A stretch of DNA of 64,000 bases from Ditylenchus dipsaci. Its lineage: Eukaryota > Nematoda > Chromadorea > Rhabditida > Anguinidae. Shown piece after piece: positions 10,916 to 22,632 of the stretch; position 1 is the stretch's first letter; each line of letters opens with the position of its first letter. Position numbers and translations under genes: made by a program. The DNA is taken from NCBI GenBank assembly GCA_004194705.1, contig SADC01001212.1, positions 1-64,000 of the forward strand, given 5' to 3'. The notes under the pieces are model-generated. The model was not told the origin of the DNA. It saw nothing but the letters and a program-made list of their open reading frames with translations, and ran no database searches.

Positions 10916-11144
10916 TACCGTATATCCTCTGATAAACGCGCCGGCGCGTTTATTTTTCGGATCCTCGAAAATCGTAAAATTTAAAGGTCGCTCTCGATAT
11001 TTTTAGGCGAAAATAAAAATCCGAAAAGCAGAATCGGTGGAGCTCGCAAAACCGTTCGAAAAAAAATTTGCTCTAATATACAAACTTTCAAAGTCAGGGG
11101 GCGCATTCATTAGAGGGGGCGCGTTAATTAGAGGAAATACGGTA
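10916..11144. mobile_element. TA-flanked MITE, TACCGTAT type
   Basis: TACCGTATATCCTCTGATAA at the left matches TTAATTAGAGGAAATACGGTA inverted at the right, enclosing 229 bp with GCGCGTT-rich subterminal sequence on both sides. The terminal TA is the probable target duplication. Related ends occur at 52374-52637. No coding capacity. Confidence 0.75.
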
Positions 11145-11666
11145 AGAAAATGTAGCCTGTGTATTTAGGCACCAGAAAAGTTTTTTGTAAAATCAGAATT
11201 TGGAAAACTAGAGATCGTTTGAAGCAAACAACTGGCATTTTTCAGAGTAAAAATAGGGTTTTTGCGTTTCCAACCTGACTTTTGCGTAAGACACCCTAAA
11301 TTTGCATTTTTTGCATACTTACTTGGTACGAAAATGTAGCGTATTCACTGCTCTGTAGGGTTCGCGATTTTGTTTGAGAGTAAATTTGACAAAAAAAACT
11401 TTTTAGGTTCTCAATTTAGACAACCAGTTAATGAACATTTTTTGTAAATTTTCACAGAAACCAATTGTGATTTGGATATTTTCAGTATTTTATGAGCAAG
11501 CGATGGCTCATTTGCAAGCTCTTAGTGTGAGAAATATTTTGGTCACAAACATACCAGAGCTAACAAGCAAAAAACCAGATCAAGCGCACAGAACAGAAAC
11601 ACTCTAAAAGCGTTTAAAATGGCCGTTTTTTGAAAAAAGTTCGTTTGGCGCCTTTTGTTCTTAATG
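11145..11666. other. Gene-free AT-rich stretch
   Basis: No open frame with coding character, no clear inverted ends. A phrase TACTTGGTACGAAAATGTAG is the only mildly repeat-like sequence seen. Confidence 0.5.
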
Positions 11667-11675
11667 CACTAAAAC

Positions 11676-13271
11676 GGCTGTACCCCGAAATTTAAGCGGC
11701 ATTTTGCTAAGTGGTCGATTTGCTAAGCGGTCGTTTTGCTAAGAATTTTTTTTGCTAAGCGACAAATTGCTAAGAATTTTTTTGTTAAAGCGCCCATTTG
11801 CTAAGAATTTTTTGCTAAGGCATTCTTTTCTTAAATCCCGATTTGTTAAGAACTTTTCTGCCTTTTTGTACTTTTCCTTTTTCTCAATATTCTGGTAGAT
11901 TAGAGGCTTTTCCGACGGACATTTTTACGCCGATTTTTTTTTGTTTCTTACTGATTTCAACGTGGGATCTAGGTAAATTGATATCTTCAGATGGTGTCCA
12001 AACTACCACAAACCATCCTAAACCACCCAAAGTACCACCCTAAATACCCAAACCAAACCCAAACCTAAAAAATTAAAATTTCTTAAAAATAAAAAATAAG
12101 CCATTTTTCTAACTTAAAATTGTGTGGGGAATTGGGTTTGTCAAGCCCAAAGTTGCGATTTTACACACTCCAACTTCAATACCTGGTGTAGGTATCACCT
12201 GACCAGGTGGATGCCCACCTGGATGTCTTAAAAATGAAAAAGTTCATTTGAATTAAAAAATCTATTTTTCCAACCAAAAAAATTTGTGAATAATTGGACT
12301 TGATGAGACCAAAAGTGCGATTTCACCTACCCGATCCCAAATCTAGGGTTGAGTACCACCTGGACAGGTTGTTATCCAGGCAACTCAAGAATAGGGGTAT
12401 ATTCACCCAAATGACCTGAAAGGTCAAACGTTAGTTTTTTTATATCTGAAATTACAGTAAAAAATAAAGTGTGCACCCAGGTGGATTCGAACCAGCATCC
12501 TCGGCGGGGCTATCCAAGTGGTCGTCCACTTGGATCAAAATTTTTTTTTACGTTTTCGGTTTCCAAATCATTTTTTCTGCACTAATTCGAGCATCCTGAA
12601 AATGGTTTGACAGTGGTAAAATCACGTTTTATCAAGAAATTTTTGAGTTATCGTGAATTCTTGATTTTGATAAATCAATCGTTAGCAATAACTCTAAATT
12701 TCTCGATAAAACGTGATTTTACCACTGTCAAACCATCTTCAGCATGCTCGAATTAGTGCAGAAAAATTGTTTTGGAAACCGAAAACGTAAAAAAAAATTT
12801 TTGATCCAAGTGGACGACCACTTGGATAGCCACCGCCGAGGATGCTGGTTCGCATCCACCTGGGTGCATATCTTTTTTTTATCATAATTTTGAGTGTTTA
12901 CTTGGCGAAGAGGTCCATATACTCATCACCAAGGTTACTGGTTCGAATCCCTCTGGGTGCAATCAGTCCAGAGTAGGAGACCCCGATTAAATTAAACCAT
13001 TTTTAGAACATTATTTTGGATTGAATCGTTTGGGTTTTAAGGTCTGTACCCCGAAATTGAACCGAACTGAAGAAGTAGGTAGCTTAACAAACAAGATCTG
13101 TATCAAAACAACTACTTAGCAAAAAATTCTTAGCAAAACGACCATTTAGCAAATTGGCGCTTAAATTTTGAATTCTTAGCAAATTGGCGCTTAAATTTTT
13201 TTTCTTAGCAAAACGACCGCTTAGCAAATCGACCACTTAGCAAATCGCTGCTTAAATTTCGGGGTACAGCC
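11676..13271. mobile_element. Foldback-like element C (TTTGCTAAG arrays)
   Basis: The ends GGCTGTACCCCGAAATTTAA and its inverted copy are followed by arrays of TTTGCTAAG plus spacer (11702-11850, and inverted 13110-13250). Perfect 9-bp repeats CACTAAAAC flank it (11667-11675, 13272-13280). The 1.6-kb interior has no transposase. It holds a nested palindromic element P (12.47-12.87 kb) and tracts of CCACCTGG-type repeats (12180-12480). Confidence 0.92.
12470..12875. mobile_element. Palindromic element P, copy 2, with tRNA-like borders
   Basis: A 400-bp near-perfect palindrome. TCCAAGTGGTCGTCCACTTG occurs at both borders, and GACAGTGGTAAAATCACG is matched inverted on the other arm. Outside these, TGGATTCGAACCAGCATCC and its inverse GGATGCTGGTTCGCATCCA extend the palindrome; they contain a tRNA B-box-like core (GGTTCGAATCC). 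A third B-box-like copy lies at 12935-12960. There is no complete tRNA fold. Confidence 0.75.
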
Positions 13272-13628
13272 CACTAAAACTTGAATTTTAGGGGGTCGTG
13301 GCACTTTTAAAATAGCAAACACGCATTAACCTACCTAAAACAACATGCTTTAGAAGATAGGAGTGAAAAAATTTAGTCAAAATCCGAGGTAACAAAGTGT
13401 TGTGCAAGGTTACAGAAAACGGTTTCAAATTGATACTTTCAATTAGGAGAAATACAGTAAATAAAAACGTCAATTCGACTTATATTTCGCGCCTTGAAAA
13501 TCAACCAAAAATTTATTATTAGTGTCTGGTTGTCATTAAATGATCAGCGTAGTTTGGCTTTTTGCATCGTATTTTTGAGATCGAAGTTATTTATTTTTAT
13601 CCTGTGTTTTACAGCGTTTTCGACAAAG

Positions 13629-14001
13629 ATGGACGATCAAAAGGTGGCCACGATCAAAAGTGCTGATATGAGTGAGGAAATGCAGCAGGAAGCCATTGGA
13701 GTTTCGAAGCAAGCCATGGAGAAGTACATTGTTTAAAATTTACTACCATAACTCGAATAGCAATATGAATTTTTAGGAACAATCTCGAGAAGGACATCGC
13801 TGCCCACATCAAGAAAGAATTTGACAAAAAGTTTGATTTTATTTTATTTTTTTACTGCTTCATTCATGTTCCCTCAGGTATTGTCCGACATGGCATTGTA
13901 TCGTGGGCAAGAACTTCGGATCTTACGTGACTCATGAGACTAAGCACTTCCTCTACTTCAATGTTGGCCAAATGAGCATTCTTCTCTTCAAGTGTGGTTG
14001 A
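13629..14001 (+). CDS. DYNLL1: Dynein light chain LC8-type (DYNLL/dlc-1)
   Basis: Exons 13629-13723, 13777-13830 and 13878-14001 encode an LC8 light chain of normal length (about 90 residues). Recognisable LC8 blocks are [49 protein letters not shown] and the C-terminal [13 protein letters not shown]8 dimerises and clamps linear motifs in dynein intermediate chain and many other partners in the cytoplasm. The exon 1 donor is GTACAT at 13724, not the GTTTAA eight bases later; only the former keeps EKNNLEKD in frame. The tail [14 protein letters not shown] differs slightly from the very conserved FYLGQVAILLFKSG. AATAAA lies at 14079. The gene is flanked on both sides by Foldback-like elements. 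Confidence 0.93.
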
Positions 14002-14084
14002 TACAGCAAGCTGACAAGAAGAACAGAGAATCAACGATCATAAAGTCTCCTTATGGTTACTTGTACTTGGTTTCTCAAATAAAC

Positions 14085-14717
14085 GTTGACTATTTAACCG
14101 TTGCTTGTGATATATCATGTGATCCTGACCGGATTTACCAAATTTAGAGAACCGTGTCATTGTTTGGCAGAAGTCTGGCATGATGAGAAGAGCACATTCG
14201 ATTTTCTAGTCTATTAGAGTAAGTTGTAGAACGCTCGATTTTTAAAAGTGCGGTCGACGTTCTGTGGTGTATCTGCCTGAGACCAGCGCAAGGATGCACT
14301 ATAAAGTGACTGCATTATGGAGTGTCCCTTGCCAAACTGTCCAACTCCAAGATTCTCGTCGAAAATCATTCTCAAGTGATATATTTAATTGAGCAAAACT
14401 TTAGCAGTTGCCAGTGATTGACATGAAATATTACACGAAATCGAAAAATAATAGACTGCAAGGTGTACGAAACTTATGCAAGTTTTCAAAAAATATATTA
14501 TGTGTACGTACACCCTTGACCGGTTGATTTCCGTTTTAGGGACTCTTACCCACTGAAATCTCCAGAATCGTCGGTTGTCAGGTGATAATCTGACAACAAC
14601 TCTTTGTAAGGCGCAAAGTCTTCAGGTTTATAAACTAGAATTCCGGACAACTTTAACGCCTAGGTGGGTGATAAATAAATGGGAATACCCGAAGGAGGTA
14701 CTCATCTCAATATAGTA
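14085..14717. other. Gene-free stretch downstream of LC8
   Basis: No supported gene. Sequence is AT-rich with no clear inverted repeats. Confidence 0.5.
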
Positions 14718-15519
14718 TTTGGTATGGGCGTGCGGTCAATTCGTCTACAGGTCAATTCGTCCACAAAATTATTTTCAAATTATTCATTTTTGTATTGTGA
14801 AGAACTTATGTTATTTAAAAAAGTTTTCGGTTATTTAGCCTCAGCTCTGCAGGATAATCCACACACCAACTGAACCAAGTCCACTTGCTTGGATCGATTT
14901 TTTTTTCTCTCGTTTTCGGGTTCTAAAACTTGTTTTCTTCACTAATTTTAACGATCTAAAGACAGTTTGACACCGGTGAAACTACGTTTTGATGATATGC
15001 TTATAGTTTTCTTAAATCTTGCCAAACGTGATTTTAGTAGGGATAGAATACCCCCCCCTCTAAGAATCCGACCTTTTAAAATTCCTGTAACTACCCTTGC
15101 AAACAACAAGTTTAGGCTTAGCCCTTAGGTTTGGGGGTAGGTCAGCGTACGGAATTTGTGACTAATAAAGAGTTTGCGCACATTTTTCCGGGGTCTGGGA
15201 CATAAATTTGGGTACTTTTTACTAAAGTAAAAAAGGTGAAAATCGTTGGGGAGGGGGGGGGGTATTCGCTACTAGGGTCGAAATTTCAAATTTTGGAATC
15301 CCAAAGGAAATCCCAAATTTTGAGAAATCAATCAGATTGGGAATAGAAATAGTTTTATCTTGCCTGAAACAGTGCCCTGAGTAAGCAATAAAAATTGAAA
15401 TTTGGTTTCTGGAATGGTCCCCAAAACTGGGGGTCGACCATCTCGGAAAACTTGGGATTTCTCAAACTATGTTTTTCTATGTTACAGTTTTGCTGGATGT
15501 CTCATGTACCAAAAAAATC

Positions 15520-15825
15520 AAGTGGTCGTCCACTTGGGTCAAAATTTTTTTTTTAACTTTTTCGGATTCCAAAACAATTATTCTGCACTAATTCGAGCGT
15601 GCTGGAGATGGTTTGACAGTGGTGAAATCATGTCTTATCGAGAAATTTTTGAGTTATTGTGAACTCTTTATTTATCAAAATTAATAATTAATGATAACTC
15701 AAAAATTTCTCGATAAAACATGAATTGACCACTGTCAGACCATCTTCAGCACGCTCTAAAAAATTGTTGTGGGATCCGAAAACGTAAAAAAATATTTGGC
15801 CCAAGTGAATGACCACTTGGTCTAA
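15520..15825. mobile_element. Palindromic element P, copy 3 (nested in D)
   Basis: AAGTGGTCGTCCACTTGG at the left and TGAATGACCACTTGG at the right enclose arms containing GGTTTGACAGTGGTGAAATC and its inverse. It belongs to the same family as the copies at 5.8 and 12.5 kb but is more diverged. A fragment of another copy starts near 14885. Confidence 0.7.
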
Positions 15826-16128
15826 ATTGTAGAGGGGCTGCTATAGATCTTCATATAAACGCCACCGGTGCTGCTGGTTTAAGTCCCCCTGAGCGTAAAC
15901 TTTTATTAACTTCCATTTTTCGGCCATCCAGGTGGACATTCACTTGACCAGGAGGTAGGCACCCCGGATATCAGAGTGGGGATGGGTAAAATCGCAATTC
16001 TGGTCCTAACAAACCTAACTTCCTACACAACTTTAAGTCAGGAAAAATGGTTTTTTTTAGTTTTTAGGACATTTTAATTATTTAGGTCATCCAGGCGGTA
16101 CCTACCCCAGGTAATGGTATTCAGGTGG

Positions 16129-16733
16129 GATCAAATTGAAAACTCCCGGCGAATGTGTGAAATTTCCCGACTAATTAATTAATTTTCCCGGCAAATTCGA
16201 ATTTGTCTAAAAGTAATGAATTTTCCCGACAAATCTGTGAAATTTCCCGACAAATCTGTGAAAGTTCCCGGCAAATACTTTAATTATAATGTTTAATTGG
16301 TTGTGTGTCGGCTGCCTTGTTTCTTGTTTAAAAAAATTACTTGAAATGACTTAGGTAATACTTTTAAAGATGCAATTCCAAGCTAAGCAACATAAGAAGC
16401 GTGGTGTGGCGCGCGAATGGACAATTGCTCTAGCAAGGAAAATGTTGATGAATGGGTGACTGAAAAAGGAGGAAATTGGATACAGTAAGCTGATTCATTG
16501 ACTAATTTTCTGTTTTTATCATTTGCGAGCTCTCTTTGAAAATTACTCAAAGAACTAAAAAAACATCTTTCGGATGATCGGAAATTTGCCGGGAAATTTC
16601 ACAGATTTGTCGAGAAATTTCACAGATTTGTCGGGAAAATTCATTACTTTTAGGCAAATTTGAATTTGCCGGGAAAATTAATTAATTAGCCGGGAAATTT
16701 CACACATTTGTCGGAGTTTTTCACATACAGCCG
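16129..16733. mobile_element. Foldback-like element G (CCCGACAAATCTGTGAAATT arrays)
   Basis: About five 20-27 bp units of TTTCCCGACAAATCTGTGAA type at 16140-16275 are repeated inverted at 16585-16715. Perfect 9-bp repeats TTCAGGTGG flank the 605-bp element (16120-16128, 16734-16742). The central 16370-16490 has an open stretch reading QAKQHKKRGVAREWTIALAR, which may be captured coding DNA; no start, and a stop follows. Confidence 0.85.
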
Positions 16734-17183
16734 TTCAGGTGGTTGAAATCGAATTTTCGATTCTGTCAAACAAGATTCATCACATTTTTACAAAGGATAT
16801 AGCATACTTTATTTTCGATTTTGAAAAAAAAAATTATTTTTAGGTCATCCAGGTGGATATCCACATGACCAGGAGGTACCTACCCCAAGAATTCGGGGTT
16901 AGGGTGGGTCGATTTTGGCAAAATTAAAAATAACATAAGTCCTTCACAAGACAGAAAAGATTAATTTGAAAATAATTTTGTGGACGAATTGACCGTGGAC
17001 GAATTGACCTGTGGACGAATTGACCGTGGACGAATTGACCTGTGGACAAATTGACCTGTGGGCGAATTGACCTGTGGACAAATTGACCTGTGGACAAATT
17101 GACCTGTGGGCGAATTGACCTGTGGACAAATTGACCTGTGGACAAATTGACCTGTGGGCGAATTGACCTAGAGCCTTTGGTAT

Positions 17184-17560
17184 ATGTGGGTGGGTGGGTA
17201 ACGCTATTTTGACTTTGACGGCGAAAATGGGGCGTAGAGGGGGATATCCTTTTTGCGGTTAAGTTAATCGTGTTTCCCAGAATGTCAGCTTTCGTTAAAA
17301 AAAAGAGCGTCCAAAAATACGCGTTTTAAGAGGGGCATATACCTAATGTCATGAATGGAGTCATAGCATTTGACATGTGCGGGTAGCGCTTTTTTTTCGA
17401 CTTCGAAGGCCCAAAATGGGTCGTAGAATGGAAAATACTTTTTTGCGGGTAAGTTCATCGTGTTCCGCAGAATGTCAGCTTTCGTTTTAAAAAAGATTGT
17501 CTGAAAGTACGTGATTTAAACGGGGGGGGGGGGGGTTGGTTTTCATATACGCATCGCCTT
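17184..17560. repeat. Two diverged direct copies of a 190-bp unit
   Basis: GGGTAACGCTATTTTGAC...AAAATGGGGCGTAGA...CAGAATGTCAGCTTTCGTT at 17195-17310 recurs with changes at 17385-17495. A poly-G run (17522-17535) follows. No gene is seen up to 18145. Confidence 0.65.
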
Positions 17561-18145
17561 TTGTCGAAAGTTCTAGTCCCTCTGGGGGTGTTTTTATTTA
17601 CTTTGTCAGTACGTTTTTTGACTTTTAGGTCCAAAAATCATCGAGCGATCGATTGCGACCACTTCCAGCACTGATTTGTTGTCATCAACTGCCTCAATTT
17701 TGCGAATTTTGCCAAATGACCACCAAAATTAGAGGAAACCAGCCAAAATGATGCGCACTAGAAACTGAGATTTTTTTGCGATTTTAATTTACATTATTTT
17801 ATACAACCGTGTGCTGAAAATGACGGCAAGAAGCAGGGCTACATTTCGAGTGTAAGGTTGCAAATGAGTATGTAAACTAAAATTGGGAAAAAACGTCAGT
17901 TCCAGGATCCTACCGAAGAGTACTGGTATAGTCATATTGAGGATTTCACCGAATTGGATTTTTTATATTTCAGCCCTAACTTTATACCAACTTTTCATCT
18001 GTATAATAGCTCAAATGAAAGCCCAGGAGCTTGGCTACATTTTGACACTAAGCTTGTAAATAAAAGGAGAAAAAAATAAGGTCTGCAGCCAGTGGTAGTC
18101 CCCCCTTTAAGATGCGTATATAAAGTTACCACCCCCCCTCCCCCT

Positions 18146-18386
18146 CTTTAAAGGGGCATGCCCACGATAATAAGAGGTGGTGCCCGGGAATTCAAAAAAT
18201 TTCCTAATTCTTGAACTTGTGTACGGATTTTTCAACTTGGTTTCTAACAAAACTACACCTGAAATTAAATTCTAGGCATTGTTTTGTTAGAAACCAAGTT
18301 AAAAATCCGTACAGAAGTTCAACGATTAGGAAAAATTTTTGAATTCCCGGGCACCACCTCTTATTAGCGTGGGCATGCCCCTTTAA
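18146..18386. mobile_element. Palindromic element Q, copy 1
   Basis: TTTAAAGGGGCATGCCCAC at the left and GTGGGCATGCCCCTTTAA at the right bound a palindrome whose arms contain TTGGTTTCTAACAAAAC and its inverse GTTTTGTTAGAAACCAA. The ends suggest a TTAA-type target. Other copies are at 38.4 and 50.0 kb, and a fourth is interrupted at 50.4 kb. Confidence 0.75.
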
Positions 18387-18574
18387 GAGGGGAATATGCC
18401 CACTTTTATGAAAGCCATTTTTCATCGAACACCTTTTTACTTTAAAATTTTAAAATTTGGCGCAATAATGGTATTTGCCTCGACACGAAAACTATTTGTT
18501 GGCGCAGGTTCAATTCCGGTGCTCTCCAACTATTAAATACCATAAATCCATGCTTCTTACAAATAAATCTTTAG

Positions 18575-19100
18575 GGTGTGGCCCAAACCACCATGATGAG
18601 GCCAGAAACTACAGGATAAGTCCCGAATTTCCAGCAAAACACCCGAACCACAAGGACGAACCACGAGGATATGGCTCACACCACCAGATAAAGCCTGAAC
18701 CATCAGAGTGGGGTCCAAGTGACGTAGGTACCCCCCACCACCATGATGGACCCGAAACACCAGGAAAGTAACTTAACCACCAGGACCGGGCTCGAATCGC
18801 CAGGATGCGGCTCACACCACCAGATAGGACCTAAACCACCAGGATGGGGTCAAAGTGACGTGGGCACACTCCCATATCTCCCTCGAACACCAGGATGGGG
18901 CCCGAACTACAAGAATGTTGCCCCCAACCACCAGGATCGGGACTGAATCACGTGGACGCCTCCAACCACCAAGCTTAGGCCCGAACCACCAGAATATGGC
19001 TCAAACCCGGGATGCTGCCCGAACCACCAGGATAGCTTCTAAACTACGCGGATAGCCCTCAATCAGCAGGATGGGGCATGAACCTCCAGTATAGGGCCGG
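18575..19100. repeat. Degenerate CCACCAGGAT minisatellite
   Basis: Roughly 20 loose units of the type GGCCCGAACCACCAGGATG, period about 24-30 bp, with spelling varying from unit to unit. It is GC-richer than its surroundings. Open frames in it on either strand are repeat-derived. Confidence 0.75.
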
Positions 19101-19482
19101 AACCACCAATACAGTTAAAAGCTTGTTAAGCGGAAGGGTAAATTGATTGCTTAGTTTTTTTTCTTTGTCATGGTCTCAATGTTTTGTTTTTCGTCTTTAT
19201 GTTATCAACCAGAACGAAGTCAGAGTTATCTTGAAGAACCTTAATCGAGTAAATTCGTCGCTAATTACATTATGCTGATCACTAAATGGATGTCAGATTT
19301 GATTATTAGCAGGAAAAAGCTCACGCTGATGACTTATCGGTTCTGTATGGGTTTTATTGTATTTGATTGTTTATAACTTGTCATTCTGAGCCATTATTTG
19401 TGCGCATGTATTTTATTCGAGAAATATATACTTATCTGTACAAAAAATATATGACAAAAAATATTTTACATTATTTTTTATT

Positions 19483-21004
19483 TCAAGCGCTAATAGCATT
19501 AGCTGTGGAGTGGTGAGTCCATTCATCGAATATTTGTTTGGCTAATGTAGTGATCAATCCAACCAACATCTGCATAATTGGCAAAAGTACAGCTGAAATT
19601 GGTGGGACAGCTATTATACCAACAATACAGCCAGCTACAGCAGCTATCAGGGCCAACACAACAATTGGTTTGGCCACATCGTCAGCAAAATGTAAAATGG
19701 CATGTAAAGCTACAGTTATTGCGTGTTTGGCTTTAGATTGACTAGTGTTTTCTAAGTTATTTTCTTGTTTTTTCATACATGTCTCTATTTTGAAACGTGT
19801 CACATCGATTCCACGAATGAAATACTCTTGAGCTCTTTCCTTCACTTCTGCCACATCAATTCCTGACATTTCAGCTAATAAGCTAGCCAACGAGACTGCA
19901 CTGCCTGCTGCTGTATCAACACTTAGAGTCTGGAAACTAGTGATAGTGGTTTTTAAACTACCAGTTGATGGATTTATTATTTTTAAATGTTTCTCCTCGA
20001 CTTGCTTAGCTGGACTTGCTGGGGCAGTAGCAGCAGCTGAATCATGGGTGTTACCTTTGCTCCCTTACTTTGTAATAAGTCTGTGTATTTTTGGTCTAAA
20101 TCTTTGAACATACCCATCACTTGAACTAACAAAGTTCCTATTGAAATCAGATTATTATTTTGTGGAACATTTGTTTTAGGTTCAAGACTAGTGATAGCTG
20201 ATTGCAACAGTTCTTCAGTCTCACTTTTGGCTAAATTGTCTTTACTACTTTTAACAAGAAGTTCTGGATTGGTCTTTTCCATTTCTTCTACTTTTTGTTT
20301 CATTTCTTTGGTTGTGTCTTTTATTGTGGCAAACATGTCTTCAATTTCTATTGCTTCACGTCGACGACGACTACTTTTGTTATTTTTAAAATGCGCTTCA
20401 ATGTCTTCAAATTTATTTTCAATCAGTTCCATCACAAAATCATAACCAAGCTGGTCAGGCAGACCCTTCCAGAAAGCTTTGACTTTATCATCTAAAAATC
20501 TTAGTATTTTGATACATCGATATTTAAATCTAATTCACCAATATTTCTGAAGAATTTTCTAAAAGAAAAATGGTGCTCCGAAGAATGATCATTTTCTTCT
20601 TTATGTTTTATAGAATTGGATCTTTCTAAACACGAATCATCATTCTGCATTATTTCAATTTTTTAACTTACTCAGTGAAGAAGAAGAAGAACGTAAAAGG
20701 GTGGATGAATGTGTTGGAGTAGGAGAATCGTGATGACTTTTGTGTTCTTCTATGTGTTTTACAGAATTGGATCTTGCTAAACACAAATCATTATTTTAAG
20801 TCTCAGAACTTTTTTTTGGATTGTTTTAATATAAACATATTTCAACTATTTCTTTGTCAACTTACTCAATGAAGAAGGAGAATGTGGAAGAGTATGAGGT
20901 TTTGAAGGAATGTCGTTATGTGCAGGAGTTTTGGTTGTTGTGTCACATATTGGCAAAACAATAAATACAAAAGTAATGCAAGAGAAGATAGTAAAGCAAT
21001 GCAT
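19483..21004 (-). CDS. Secreted or membrane protein with coiled middle and hydrophobic C-terminus, unknown function
   Basis: Minus-strand exons are 20866-21004, 20672-20776, 20539-20625, 20069-20491 and 19483-20036. Every junction keeps frame, giving about 435 residues. Order: a signal peptide (first 20 residues); Ser/Thr/His-rich exons 2 and 3, each opening with RSNS[VI]KH; then DDKVKAFWKGLPDQLG; an RRRR cluster that could be a processing site; a charged helical region (MKQKVEEMEKTNPELL); a Pro/Ala linker; and a C-terminal part with AKPIVVLALIAAVAGCIVG and ISAVLLPIMQMLVGLITTLA, two hydrophobic helices joined by a short loop. The intron between exons 4 and 5 is only 32 nt, so a one-base frame error there is an alternative. 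I know no family for it. A truncated paralogue lies at 3436-4812. Confidence 0.65.
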
Positions 21005-21214
21005 AATTCACTGATCTAAATGAATTATTTTAAACCACAAGTTTCCTAATTTGAAAATGTTGAGCAACAATATTTTAGCTAATAATTTTAAAAATGAAGA
21101 TTTTAAGAAAATAAACTAATGAAACAAGAATATAAATGAAATGAATTGTATAAAACTATGTAAATCTTCACTTTATATATGCTTTGACTTCACAATTCTT
21201 ATGTGTATATTTTT

Positions 21215-21660
21215 TATTTTAAAATAGATTCGGGGTTTGGACATCCACGTCCCTCCGAAAATCAATAGGTTGGGGAGGCATATGTCTATTTTTGTCTTAA
21301 AAAAAGAACTGAGTAGGGCTGAAGCGCATACGTGTAGCTCGCACACCTCACATCTAACTTGTTTGTCTCGTGAATAAAAAAATCGGTAGATTACATGTGA
21401 TAATAACACATTCGTCTATGTTCAGTCTGTCTTCTTTATCAATAACTAAAATAGATTTAAGTGTATGGACATCTCAAACCCCACAAAAAGTCAATAGGTT
21501 GGGAGGCATATGTCTATTTTTGTCTTAAAAAAAGAACTGAATGGGGCTGAAGCGCATACGTGTAGCTCGCACACCTCACATCTAACTTGTTTGTCTCGTG
21601 AATAAAAAAATCGGTAGATGACATTTGACAATAACACATTGGTCTGTTAGAGTTATACCT
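21215..21660. repeat. Duplicated 5' flanking repeat pair
   Basis: Second location of the 230-bp tandem pair described at 5031-5460, in the same position 5' of the paralogous gene. Along with 20430-21200 it defines a segmental duplication of roughly 1.4 kb with 3.5-6.7 kb. Confidence 0.7.
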
Positions 21661-21714
21661 ATCATAGTAAAGGTTTGTCCCTCTTAGTTGGCCCCACTTC
21701 GTAAAAAAATCCGT

Positions 21715-21723
21715 TCTGAGATA
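21715..21723. other. Empty target site matching element B
   Basis: TCTGAGATATCAGACAATG here aligns with the sequence on both sides of element B (5525-5533 and 6584 onward) with a single 9-bp target and no insertion. It differs from the filled copy by one base in the nine. Confidence 0.85.
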
Positions 21724-21839
21724 TCAGACAATGAACAGTCGAACCTCGATATGACAAACCTTTCGACTCGTTTCGGTTTGACCTGACTTAAACACAATCA
21801 ATCATACCCTCGATATCACAGTATTTTAAAATGGGCAGT

Positions 21840-22632
21840 AGGTTGGTTTTTTGAAACATTTGTTTTGGTTCCGATGTTGAAATAAAGTCAGATGAAAGTG
21901 TTCTTTTCCATTATCGGGACCACGCTTCTAAAACAATTTTTCCACTGTTATCCAGAGGTTCTTTATTATAAAAGTGATCAAGGTGATGGTAGTTAAGGTG
22001 ATCATGTTGACCACAATCACCTCAATCACCACAGTGAACATTAAAAAAGCCTGCAAAATAAAAGTCAAAAAAAAAAAGTTTCAGCAGCATTTTTGGCTGA
22101 TTTATGACATTTTTCTTGCTGGAGTTGGGTAAAAAGAGTCTCTTCATGCATTTTTGATAAGGAGTCTTGCTCGGAATCATGTCTAAGGTAAGTGAGTGCG
22201 CGCATCTCTAACTCTCGAGCTTGCTTGGGGTTGAGATGCGGACGCCCACATACCTTAGACGCAAATCACTCGAAAGTGACTCTGGATGCATAAAAAATGT
22301 ATGAATACCAGAGTTTCTTCATGCGGTAGGCCCCAGAAAGTGAAAACCTGTTCAAAATCCATCATTTTTACTTTTATTTAGCTTAAAAAAGGCTAAAAAT
22401 TGGTGAAAAATACCCTAAAAAGGACCATTTTAGCCTGAGGGTGGGAGGCAATTTTTTTTTTGCAAATTTCAAAATTTTTAAATTAGAAAGTGTTTAGATA
22501 TGAAATATGAATATGGAAATATGCGTAAAAAACGTCTAACAGTATATTACAGATCGAAGAAATGAAGAGATCAAATTTGCGGTTAGAAAATAATATTTTG
22601 CGGGTCCCGCAATTTTATTCAGATAGGCAAAG
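21840..22632. other. Gene-free stretch with small inverted motifs
   Basis: AGGTGATCATGTTGACC with GGTGATGG and CACCTCAATCACCAC (21980-22035) forms a short imperfect hairpin. GTCTAAGGTAAGTGAGTGCG and its inverse near 22255 form another. No gene recognised. Confidence 0.45.

Larger units (their letters stand above)
14726..17175. mobile_element. Foldback-like element D (GTCAATTCGTCCACAG arrays)
   Basis: The left end GGGCGTGCGGTCAATTCG and right end CGAATTGACCTAGAGCC are inverted relatives. The right array has about ten GACGAATTGACCTGTG units (16979-17168); the left has only two or three (14737-14768). Both continue into AAAATTATTTTCAAATTA, inverted. Flanks TTTGGTAT (14718-14725, 17176-17183) form an 8-bp duplication. 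The interior holds a palindromic element P (about 15520-15825), CCAGGTGG-type repeats (15915-16910) and element G. Confidence 0.75.

Noticed and set aside
13721..13780. Frameshift in the LC8 gene
   Set aside because: Using the donor GTACAT at 13724 instead of GTTTAA restores the conserved EKNNLEKD frame; no damage is needed.
16924..17145. Repeat-rich proteins (STGQFVHRSIRPQ...) on the minus strand
   Set aside because: They are translations of the GACGAATTGACCTGTG array of element D.
18475..19055. His/Pro-rich frames on both strands
   Set aside because: They follow the CCACCAGGAT minisatellite and show no coding signal beyond it.
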